A model generated the notes under the pieces. The model ran no database searches. It saw only the letters and a program-made list of their open reading frames with translations, and was not told where the DNA came from. Positions 47,184 to 55,248 of a DNA stretch of 64,000 bases are shown piece after piece. The stretch's first letter is position 1. Every line of letters starts with the position of its first letter. The DNA lies in contig JAHZAY010000007.1 of NCBI GenBank assembly GCA_019423685.1, positions 62,001 to 126,000 of the forward strand, read 5' to 3'. The translations under genes were made by a program, and so were the position numbers. Origin of the DNA: Clostridiales bacterium (GTDB lineage Bacteria; Bacillota; Clostridia; Oscillospirales; Ruminococcaceae).

Positions 47184-48449
47184 TCAGCGGCTGATCTTGG
47201 CTCCCAAGCTGTTGAGCGTTTCGTCCAGGTGTTCGTATCCACGCAGGACGTGGCGGATCTCCTCCACTACCGTTTTCCCCTGCGCACCCAGTGCGGCGGC
47301 AACCAATGCAGCACCACCGCGCAGATCGGTGCAGTGCACCTTTGCATGGTGCAGCTGCTGCACACCGCGAACCACCGCCACCCTGCCTTCGGCTTTGATG
47401 TCCGCACCCATGCGGCAGAGCTCCCAGGCGTGCTTAAAGCGATTTTGAAAGATGTTCTCAATAAAGATGGTCGTCCCTTTAGCCGTACAGGCCACCGCCA
47501 TCACCGGTGCAAGCGCATCGGTGGGAAATCCCGGGTAAGGCATGGTCGAGACGGTGCTGACAGCTCGCAGCGGTTTGTCGCAGCGCATCAGGATGCTGTC
47601 CTTCTGCATCTTTAATTCGCAGCCCATCTCTTCGAGCACCGGGAGCACCGCGCTCAGATGTTCCGGGCACACACCGCGCAGCAAAACTTCTCCCTTTGCA
47701 ATTGCACAGCAGCAAAGATAGGTCACCGCAACGATTCGGTCTGGAATCACCGTATACTGGCAGCTTTCCAGCTGTTTGACTCCCTCGATCACCACCGTGC
47801 CGTCGGGCTGCAACCTGATTTTCGCCCCGCAGGCATTGAGAAAACCTGCCAGATCTATAATCTCCGGCTCTCTTGCCGCATTGCGGATCACCGTCTCCCC
47901 CTCTGCCGTGCAGGCTGCCAACATGATATTTTCGGTAGCGCCGACGCTTGGAAACGGCAGCACAATCTGGGCCCCATGCAATTTGCCGGGTACACTGCAA
48001 TTTAGGCTGCCGCCATCCTCCTCAATCTGAACACCCAGTTTTTTAAGGGAGGACAGGTGCAGATCGATCGGTCTTGGGCCCAGCTCACATCCTCCCGGAT
48101 AGGTTATCTTTGCCCTCTTGCACCGCGCGATGATGGCGCCCAAAAAGACGATGGAGGAGCGCATTTCCCGCATCAGCTGGTCTGGAATGTCCCACACAAA
48201 GGGGCCCTCACTCTGCACACAAAGTACTCTTTGCCCGCCCGATTGCTCCCACTGCGTCTTACAGCCCAGATGGTTTAAGATCTTGCAGGCGGCGCGGATA
48301 TCGGACAGGTCGGGACAGTTTCTCAGCTCACATTCCCTGCACAACAGGCACGCAGCCAAAATGGGAAGCGCCGCATTTTTCGCACCGTGTACCCAAACCT
48401 CTCCCTGAAGCTTGTGCATTCCTTCTACTATGTATCGATCGCTATCCAT
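47184..48449 (-). CDS. murA: UDP-N-acetylglucosamine 1-carboxyvinyltransferase MurA
   Basis: The 421-residue enzyme adds enolpyruvate to UDP-GlcNAc, the first step of peptidoglycan synthesis. Substrate residues Lys24 and Asn25 (HGAKNA) and the active-site Cys121 in PGGCELGPRP are present, so fosfomycin sensitivity would be expected. The ATG at 48449 is preceded by GGGTGGG. It lies 138 bases after murG, and an inverted repeat GGCTAC-5-GTAGCC (48492-48508) is in the spacer. Confidence 0.97.
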   Translation of the reverse strand: MDSDRYIVEGMHKLQGEVWVHGAKNAALPILAACLLCRECELRNCPDLSDIRAACKILNHLGCKTQWEQSGGQRVLCVQSEGPFVWDIPDQLMREMRSSIVFLGAIIARCKRAKITYPGGCELGPRPIDLHLSSLKKLGVQIEEDGGSLNCSVPGKLHGAQIVLPFPSVGATENIMLAACTAEGETVIRNAAREPEIIDLAGFLNACGAKIRLQPDGTVVIEGVKQLESCQYTVIPDRIVAVTYLCCCAIAKGEVLLRGVCPEHLSAVLPVLEEMGCELKMQKDSILMRCDKPLRAVSTVSTMPYPGFPTDALAPVMAVACTAKGTTIFIENIFQNRFKHAWELCRMGADIKAEGRVAVVRGVQQLHHAKVHCTDLRGGAALVAAALGAQGKTVVEEIRHVLRGYEHLDETLNSLGAKISR

Positions 48450-48587
48450 CGATTCACCCACCCTTTCCACAAGGATTTTTTTGCAGTTGCCGGCTACTTC
48501 GCGTAGCCTCTACAAAGTTATCCTATGCTTTGCGGGCAGGTTTGGTCCCTTTCGGGCGTTGGATAGAGATTTTCTTTCTTAAAATTC

Positions 48588-49730
48588 TTATTCTTCCGCC
48601 TGCACCAGCCGCATCAATTCCTCATAGATGCGCTCGTTTGCATCGAGTACGGCAAGCTTCTGGGCATTCTGGCCCAGCCTGCGCAGTCGGTCCGGATCGG
48701 CTGCAAGCTCGCTGACGGCGCTGCACAGCCGCTCACCTGTCAGATCCTTTTCCTCAATGAGCAGTGCCGCCTCGTGTTTGACCAACACCATCCCATTGTG
48801 ATACTGATGGTTTTCCGCCACGTTGGGCGACGGAATCAAAATGGATGCTCTGCCCGCCGCCTCCAACTCGGAGAGGGTTGAAGCGCCCGCCCGCGAAATG
48901 ACCAGGTCGGCAGCAGCTAAACAATCGTCCATATCGTGGATGTATTCACGGATATCCACATCGGGATTGTGTTCAAAATTGGCCCCGCGCTCCCGCAGCA
49001 TCTGGGGAAAATCTTCCACCCCGTACTTGCCGGTAGCGTGAATCTGGTGGATCTTGCCGGTAAACGGGTTCCCGGGCTTTGTGTGCCACGCAATCAGATC
49101 GGCCATTGCCTGATTTAAGCGATGTGCACCCTGGCTTCCGCCAAACGAAACGATGCACAGCTTGTCTTGTACCCCAAGCTTTTTGCGGGCGCGCTCCCGG
49201 TCGGCGTACACAATCGATTCGCGCACCGGATTGCCGACAATCACTTCCTTGCAGTTGGGATGCAGGTACTTCTTAGCTTCCGGCACTGCAAGCAAAATCT
49301 CATCCACATACCGGGAGAGCAGCTTTGTGGTGACTCCCGGAAAAGCGTTGGATTCGTGGGATGCGGTCTTAATCCCCATCTGTGCGGCCTTTCGCAGAAT
49401 CGGGCCGCTGACATATCCCCCCGTCCCCACTACCAAATCCGGATTAAACTGCTGGATCAGGCGTTTGGCGCGGGCCGAGGCCGTGGTCAGATAAAAGACA
49501 GATGAGATGTTGTACTTTATGTTAAACCAGGTGAGGCGCCGCTGAAAGCCCTTGATGGTGATGGGGGCAAAGGCAAATCCCGCCTGGGGCACAAGCTTTG
49601 CCTCCATTCCCTTTGGATTGCCGGCAAACAGTATTTGTGTGTCCGGCTTTTTTGCCTTGATGGTGGAGGCAATGGCAATCGCGGGGTTGATATGTCCACC
49701 CGTTCCTCCGCAGGCAAACAGTATTCTCAT
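48588..49730 (-). CDS. murG: UDP-GlcNAc:lipid I transferase MurG
   Basis: The 380-residue GT-B glycosyltransferase turns lipid I into lipid II at the inner face of the membrane. The G-loop GGTGGH is at residues 8-13, GSQGAHRLN near 190, and SRAGASTLSELEAAGRASILIPSPNVAENHQ-type C-terminal binding motifs follow (read as SRAGASTLSE then PSPNVAENHQ). I chose the ATG at 49730, nine bases after AAAGGA. It lies 55 bases after ftsW. Confidence 0.97.
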   Translation of the reverse strand: MRILFACGGTGGHINPAIAIASTIKAKKPDTQILFAGNPKGMEAKLVPQAGFAFAPITIKGFQRRLTWFNIKYNISSVFYLTTASARAKRLIQQFNPDLVVGTGGYVSGPILRKAAQMGIKTASHESNAFPGVTTKLLSRYVDEILLAVPEAKKYLHPNCKEVIVGNPVRESIVYADRERARKKLGVQDKLCIVSFGGSQGAHRLNQAMADLIAWHTKPGNPFTGKIHQIHATGKYGVEDFPQMLRERGANFEHNPDVDIREYIHDMDDCLAAADLVISRAGASTLSELEAAGRASILIPSPNVAENHQYHNGMVLVKHEAALLIEEKDLTGERLCSAVSELAADPDRLRRLGQNAQKLAVLDANERIYEELMRLVQAEE

Positions 49731-49785
49731 AAAAACCATTCCTTTCAGAATGTAATGGTGAATCGGTTGATTGGTTGTAGACCCG

Positions 49786-51090
49786 TCACTCTTTTTCGTA
49801 ATTTCCTTGTCGCGACACAGCCAGCAAGATCCCCAGCTCACCTAGAATCATGCACAGGGAGGTGCCGCCGTAAGAGAACATTGGCAAGCTGATGCCGGTG
49901 TTCGGGATGGTGTTGGTGACGACGGCGATGTTGAGCATCGCCTGCATGCCGATCTGGGTGGTGATGCCCACAGCAATCAGCATACCAAAGCGGTCCTTTG
50001 CGTGCAGGGCAATGGTATAGCCGCGCCAGATGAGCAGGGCAAACAGGATGATGATGAGGCACGCCCCTACGAAGCCCAACTCCTCACAGACGATGGCAAA
50101 GATAAAGTCGTTTTGTACCTCCGGCAGATACAGCTGCTTTTGGCGCGACTCTCCCAGTCCAACACCCATCAGTCCGCCCGAACCGATGGCCAGCAGCGAC
50201 TGTTTGGTCTGATATGCGCCCGCATCGCTGGTTGAAAAGGGGTCCAACCAGTAGGTCAAGCGGACCAATACATGGGCAAATCGGTCTGAGAAAAAGCTCC
50301 ACATGGTAAATACCATCGCCGCAACGCCCGCAATGCCGGTCGCTCCCACCGCGATCAGGTGCTGTACCTTGGCTCCTCCAATAAACAGCATCGCTACGGT
50401 AATGCCCGCAAGCAACAATGTTGCAGAAAGGTGCGGCTGAAAGACGACGATGACCGCCATCGCACCAAACAGTATCAAAAAGCGCAGCGTGCCGCTCCAC
50501 AGTTTTTTCATCTTGTCCTGGTCTTTGCTCATCAGATGGGCAAAGAGCAAAATGAGGGCAAACTTGCCGATCTCGGAGGGCTGGAAGTTGACCGGACCAA
50601 AACGCACCCAGCGGCGCGCACCGCCCTCCGCCTCAAACAGGTAGCAGGCCATGCACAGTGCAAGCGAAGCAAAATAAAGCGGCCAAACAAATCTGCGCAG
50701 CCAGTTGTAGTTGACAAAAGAGGCTGCAATCATGCCCACAACGCCGATGACCGACCAGATAATCTGTCGTCGGATATAATAGAAGCTGCTGCCCTCATAA
50801 TAATAGGCACGGGCATAGCTTGCCGAAAACAGCATGACTAGGCCAAACGCCAGCAGAGCCAGAGTCAGCAGCAAAAAAGGGATGTCAAAATCTCCCCAAA
50901 TGTACAGCGGCGTCACCCTGGGTTTGAGGCTGTTGGAATGGTCTTGGTATTTCCTTTTTTCGCCTGTTTTGTGCCGGTCGGACGAAACCTTTCCCGGATA
51001 GGCGATCACATTTCCCGAAACGCCCGCACGCCTTTCTGTTCGGGACCGGCGTGTACCCCTCATCGAGGGATTTTTTGTGCGTTCTCTCAA
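49786..51090 (-). CDS. ftsW: SEDS glycosyltransferase FtsW
   Basis: The 434-residue polytopic protein polymerises lipid II at the septum. After a basic, Arg/Lys-rich cytoplasmic N-terminus (about 60 residues) come ten membrane segments, with GARRWVRFGPVNFQPSEIGK near 145, the conserved VFQPHLS and the C-terminal SYGGTSL signature near 410. The start is a TTG eight bases after GGCGG; a Met at codon 10 has no site. It lies 37 bases after mraY; its partner PBP is encoded earlier in the cluster. Confidence 0.96.
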   Translation of the reverse strand: MRERTKNPSMRGTRRSRTERRAGVSGNVIAYPGKVSSDRHKTGEKRKYQDHSNSLKPRVTPLYIWGDFDIPFLLLTLALLAFGLVMLFSASYARAYYYEGSSFYYIRRQIIWSVIGVVGMIAASFVNYNWLRRFVWPLYFASLALCMACYLFEAEGGARRWVRFGPVNFQPSEIGKFALILLFAHLMSKDQDKMKKLWSGTLRFLILFGAMAVIVVFQPHLSATLLLAGITVAMLFIGGAKVQHLIAVGATGIAGVAAMVFTMWSFFSDRFAHVLVRLTYWLDPFSTSDAGAYQTKQSLLAIGSGGLMGVGLGESRQKQLYLPEVQNDFIFAIVCEELGFVGACLIIILFALLIWRGYTIALHAKDRFGMLIAVGITTQIGMQAMLNIAVVTNTIPNTGISLPMFSYGGTSLCMILGELGILLAVSRQGNYEKE

Positions 51091-51127
51091 CCACTTCGCC
51101 GCCTTTCTTTATATTGTATTCGACTAT

Positions 51128-52126
51128 TTACAGTGCCAGCAATACTGCAATCACGCAGCCAAGGCAGGTCACCGCAGAGAATACTGCAACAATCTTTACC
51201 TCGCTCCAACCGGACATCTCAAAATGATGGTGGATCGGAGCCATCTTAAATACGCGCTTGCCGGTCAGCTTGACACTGCCAATTTGGATGATGTCGGACA
51301 TCGTTTCTGCCACATAGACAATGCCGATAAAGACCATCAACACCGGACGGCGCAGCCCAAAGGCAAGTGCAACCACCATGCCGCCCAAAAACAGCGACCC
51401 GGTATCCCCCATAAAGACCTTCGCCGGGTGGAAATTCCAGACCAAAAAGCCCAGACATCCCCCTGCAAGGGCTGCGGCCAACAGGTTCATCTGAGAGAAT
51501 CCTGCAATCGAAGAGAGTACCATAAAGCCCATAGCCGCCACCATTGTGACCGAAGCGGCCAGGCCATCGATGCCGTCGGTGAGGTTCACCGCGTTGACTG
51601 CCCCCACAATAATAAAGAGCATCAGCGGATAATAGAACAGACCGATGTCGATGTTTCCGACAAAGGGGAGCCACAAATTTGTGGTAGGTGCAAAAATTTG
51701 CTGCGCTGCCAGATAAAGCACCGCAACCAGCAGCTGTGCAAGCGACTTCTGGCCAGCTTTCAGGCCAAGGTTGCGTTTCTTTACAGCAGAAATGTAGTCA
51801 TCCAAAAAGCCGATCAGGCCAAATGCCAGCGACATAATCAGTCCGCCGATCAGGTAAAAGCTGCCCGTAGCGGATGCGTCCGCCACTCCCTGAGAGGACA
51901 GGCGCAAGGTCAGATATCCTGCAAGCACCGCCAGGGTGATGCCCAGAATAAACATCAGGCCGCCCATTGTCGGTGTGCCCTGTTTGGACTTATGCCATGC
52001 AGGTCCTATATCCAAAATCGTCTGGCCAAAATGCAGCTTGTGCAGAATGGGCAGCAGCCAGATACCTGTGACAGAGGTGATGAGGAATGCACTGACTACC
52101 GTCACCAAAAGCGCGATAAAATTCAT
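51128..52126 (-). CDS. mraY: Phospho-MurNAc-pentapeptide translocase MraY
   Basis: The 332-residue membrane enzyme makes lipid I from UDP-MurNAc-pentapeptide and undecaprenyl phosphate. The DD motif region (LIGFLDDYI) near 100, NAVNLTDGIDGLA near 172 and MAPIHHHFE near 290 are all present. Length is typical for the short Gram-positive form. It follows murF by 43 bases. Confidence 0.98.
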   Translation of the reverse strand: MNFIALLVTVVSAFLITSVTGIWLLPILHKLHFGQTILDIGPAWHKSKQGTPTMGGLMFILGITLAVLAGYLTLRLSSQGVADASATGSFYLIGGLIMSLAFGLIGFLDDYISAVKKRNLGLKAGQKSLAQLLVAVLYLAAQQIFAPTTNLWLPFVGNIDIGLFYYPLMLFIIVGAVNAVNLTDGIDGLAASVTMVAAMGFMVLSSIAGFSQMNLLAAALAGGCLGFLVWNFHPAKVFMGDTGSLFLGGMVVALAFGLRRPVLMVFIGIVYVAETMSDIIQIGSVKLTGKRVFKMAPIHHHFEMSGWSEVKIVAVFSAVTCLGCVIAVLLAL

Positions 52127-52169
52127 TGTCGTATGTCAATCCTTTCGTTTTGTCGGTCTATCTTTCCCT

Positions 52170-53591
52170 TTAAAAAACTTCGTACAGGCGTGAGAGCACT
52201 TCTTCCAGCTTCATGCCACGGCTGGCCTTAAACCAGAGAATATCTCCCTTTCTGATCTTGGGAATCATCGCTTCTGCCAACTCATCCTTGTTCTCGTGGT
52301 AGTAGATTTTCTTACTGTTTTTGCAGACCTCCATCGCACCCTTGGCTGCATCGGCACAATTTTTTCCCACACAAACTAAAATATCTATATCTTCCCTCAT
52401 GGCACACTGTCCTGCTTCATAGTGCGCCTGTGCGGTATAGTCGCCCAATTCGAGCATATCGCCCATCACAAAGATTTTTCTGCATGGGCCCTTCTGCGGG
52501 CGCTGCATCGAGCCGAAGGCGTGCAGAGCGGCTTTCATCGAATCCGGCCCCGCATTGTAGCAGTCCTCCACCACGCAGATATCTTTGCGGTGCACCACAC
52601 GCTGACGCATACCGGACGGTTTATACTGTGTCAACGCCTGGATGATGGTCTGCGGCTCCATCTGGAATTTTCTTCCCACCGCAAAGGCCGCCAGCGCGTC
52701 GAGCACGTTGTGCCGTCCAAAGGTGGGGATCATTGCAGGATATTCCTGCCCGCCATAGACGATGGTAAAGGTGGTTCTTCCGCCTTCTTCCACCACATCT
52801 TTTCCCTTGACGTCGCAGAGATCGTTCTCCAGACCATAATATATTTTCTCCATCTGTGGGCAATCCAAGCCGCGCAGAAGGTCGTCGTCTCCATTTAAAA
52901 TCAGCGGGGAACCGGGCTTCATTCCTTGTATTATTTCCATCTTCGCCTTCAAAATTCCCTCTCTGCTGCCCAGGAACTCGATGTGCGCTTCGCCGATATT
53001 GGTAATCACCGCCATATCCGGCTTTGCGCAGTGGGTCAGATCGGCAATCTCCCCAAAGTGGTTCATACCCATCTCGATGACTGCCGCCTCAATCGTCTCG
53101 TCGAGGGTAAGCAGCGTTTTGGGCAGGCCCACACGGTTGTTCAAATTTCCCTGGGTCTTCATCGTCTCAAACTGCGCGGCAAGCACCTGTGCAATCATCT
53201 CTTTGGTGGTGGTTTTGCCTGCCGAACCGGTCACCGCAACCATGCGAAAATGGAATTTGCTGCGATAGTAGGAGGCCAAATCCAGAAAACCCTTCTCGGT
53301 GTCCTCGCAGACAATCATCTGTTCCTTTGGAATGTTTTGGCAATATTGCTCTGCACCCCTTTTATCCACAAGGGCATAGCGCGCTTTGTTGCGCAGCGCT
53401 GCGTCGACATACGCATGCCCATCAAAATTTTCTCCCCGCAGCGCTACAAACAGGCAGCTTTCCTTGTCCTCGTCCTGAGGCTGGGTACGGGAATCGGTAG
53501 AAACCGAGGTAATCTTTGCTTGGTTGTTTAGAAAATATTCGTCGGTACAGCCGACTGCTTTTGCCACTTCGCCCAATGTCATTGGCTTCAT
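52170..53591 (-). CDS. murF: UDP-MurNAc-tripeptide:D-Ala-D-Ala ligase MurF
   Basis: The 473-residue Mur ligase adds D-Ala-D-Ala to the precursor. The ATP loop GSAGKTTTKE is near 117, NLNNRVGLP near 143 and EMGMNHFGEI near 170; DCYNAGPDSMKAAL near 335 is typical of MurF. The ATG at 53591 is preceded by GGAGGG. It has its own promoter candidate in the 155-base gap after murE. Confidence 0.97.
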   Translation of the reverse strand: MKPMTLGEVAKAVGCTDEYFLNNQAKITSVSTDSRTQPQDEDKESCLFVALRGENFDGHAYVDAALRNKARYALVDKRGAEQYCQNIPKEQMIVCEDTEKGFLDLASYYRSKFHFRMVAVTGSAGKTTTKEMIAQVLAAQFETMKTQGNLNNRVGLPKTLLTLDETIEAAVIEMGMNHFGEIADLTHCAKPDMAVITNIGEAHIEFLGSREGILKAKMEIIQGMKPGSPLILNGDDDLLRGLDCPQMEKIYYGLENDLCDVKGKDVVEEGGRTTFTIVYGGQEYPAMIPTFGRHNVLDALAAFAVGRKFQMEPQTIIQALTQYKPSGMRQRVVHRKDICVVEDCYNAGPDSMKAALHAFGSMQRPQKGPCRKIFVMGDMLELGDYTAQAHYEAGQCAMREDIDILVCVGKNCADAAKGAMEVCKNSKKIYYHENKDELAEAMIPKIRKGDILWFKASRGMKLEEVLSRLYEVF

Positions 53592-53681
53592 CGTCTTTAC
53601 ACCCTCCGTAAATGTGCCGCTTTCTTCGCGGCAAAGTTCGCACCCCACATTTTTCCCTCAAGGTGTGGTCTGCAAGGAACC

Positions 53682-53690
53682 ATTATAGCA
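53682..53690 (-). promoter_or_regulatory. Internal promoter before murF
   Basis: On the minus strand TGCTATAAT is an extended -10 (TATAAT at 53682-53687). Downstream a leader hairpin CCACA/TGTGG lies within 40 bases. It would let murF-mraY-ftsW-murG be expressed independently of mraZ-murE. Confidence 0.5.
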
Positions 53691-53746
53691 CATTCTAGCG
53701 CAAATAGAATCCATTTTCTGCAAAAAGCTGTCGCATTTTTGCAATA

Positions 53747-55210
53747 TTATGAATGCTCACACAAAAGCGTGCGGTTTTCGCGCACAATCTGGCTTTCATC
53801 AAAGAAAATGGTGCGATCTGCCAGCACCTGGTAGTCCTCGTGGCCCTTGCCAGCCAGCAGCAAAATATCGCCGCTGTTGCACTGGCTCATTGCCCATAAA
53901 ATCGCCTTTTTCCGATCTGGAATGACGCGCAGGCGGTAACGGTCCTGGTCAAGATTTTGCATGGCGTCCGAGAAAATCTGCTCGAGCGGCTCTTCGCGGG
54001 GATTATCTGCCGTCAACACGGCCAGATCCGCCCCTTCGCACACCGCACGCACCATCATCGGGCGCTTGAGCCGGTCTCTTCGGCCCGGGCAGCCAAACAC
54101 CGTCAACAGTCTCCCCTTACAGAAGCTGCGCAAAGTGCCGATCACCTTGCGCAAACTTTCCGGCGTGTGGGCATAATCGCGGATCACGGTGATGCCGTTG
54201 TGGCTCAAACAAACCTCAGTGCGTCCCGGCACCCCGGTACAGCTGCACAAAGCCTGCACACTTTGTTCAAGATCAAATCCACACCGCACGAGGATTCCCA
54301 CCGCAGCAAGCAGATTTTCTACCGAGAAACTGCCCGGAAGCAGCAGGTTTGCCTCGCTCTGCTCCTCTCCACAGACCACTGTGAAGCTGCTGCCGTCTGC
54401 GCGGTATAAAACATTCTCCGCGTGCAGCAGGTCCTGCCCCTCCCCTTCCTGCAAGGCAAAGGGGGTGAGGGTGCATCTGCCCTCCTCACTCAGCTCCCGA
54501 TAAAGGCGCGCCCCATAAGGGTCGGCAACATGCACCACCGCTGACCTGCATTGGGTAAACAACAGTCGTTTTGCCTGATAATAGCTCTCGATGTCCTTGT
54601 GGTAGTCCAGATGCTCCGGACTCAGATTCAAAAAGGCAGCACAGCTAAAAAAGCATCCGTACAGCCGCTTTTGTTCGAGCGCCTGGGAAGAAGCCTCCAT
54701 CACAACCTGGGTACAGCCGCTGTGCAGCATACCGGCCAAAAGCTCCTGCAGCTCCCACGCATCGGGGGTGGTGTAGCGGGCAGGCATCGACTGCTCCCCG
54801 ATCTTGTTGCAGATGGTGCCGATCAGTCCCGCTTTGACCCCCAGCTTTCCCAAAGCGTGGTGCACAAGCCAAGCTGTAGTCGTTTTTCCGTTGGTGCCGG
54901 TAATTCCCATCAGCTTGAGCTTTCTGGCCGGATAACCAAAAAATGCTGCGCACAGCTGGCTGTAGACCTTGCGGGTATCGGGAAAGATCAGCTCGTTGGG
55001 GATGCCGCAGCTGCGCTGCGCTACAACCAGGATTGCCCCGCGCTGCAACGCCTGCGCAACAAAATTGCGTCCATCGTTGAGGGTTCCCTCGATGCAGACA
55101 AAGACGCTTCCGCGGCGAACCTGCCGGGAATCGCAGGTGACAGAGGTCACCTGCTGGGTTGGAAGATGGTTTCCGGGCAAGATCTCTTCAAATAATTTGT
55201 GCAAATCCAT
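53747..55210 (-). CDS. murE: UDP-MurNAc-L-Ala-D-Glu:meso-DAP ligase MurE
   Basis: The 487-residue Mur ligase adds the third amino acid. The ATP loop GITGTNGKTTT is near 103, the carbamoylated-Lys region YYQAKRLLF near 215, and the specificity motif DNPR near 405 predicts meso-diaminopimelate rather than lysine. The ATG follows AAAGGATG. It follows the PBP gene by 38 bases. Confidence 0.97.
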   Translation of the reverse strand: MDLHKLFEEILPGNHLPTQQVTSVTCDSRQVRRGSVFVCIEGTLNDGRNFVAQALQRGAILVVAQRSCGIPNELIFPDTRKVYSQLCAAFFGYPARKLKLMGITGTNGKTTTAWLVHHALGKLGVKAGLIGTICNKIGEQSMPARYTTPDAWELQELLAGMLHSGCTQVVMEASSQALEQKRLYGCFFSCAAFLNLSPEHLDYHKDIESYYQAKRLLFTQCRSAVVHVADPYGARLYRELSEEGRCTLTPFALQEGEGQDLLHAENVLYRADGSSFTVVCGEEQSEANLLLPGSFSVENLLAAVGILVRCGFDLEQSVQALCSCTGVPGRTEVCLSHNGITVIRDYAHTPESLRKVIGTLRSFCKGRLLTVFGCPGRRDRLKRPMMVRAVCEGADLAVLTADNPREEPLEQIFSDAMQNLDQDRYRLRVIPDRKKAILWAMSQCNSGDILLLAGKGHEDYQVLADRTIFFDESQIVRENRTLLCEHS

Positions 55211-55248
55211 CTGCTCTCATCCTTTCCCCGCTAGGTCTGTTGTCTTGA

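Noticed and set aside
48492..48508. Inverted repeat between murG and murA as a terminator
   Set aside because: The six-pair stem has no T-run on either strand, so at most it is a weak leader or processing structure.
51077..52231. 384-codon open frame on the plus strand
   Set aside because: It is antisense to mraY; His/Gln/Cys-rich composition is typical of a shadow frame.
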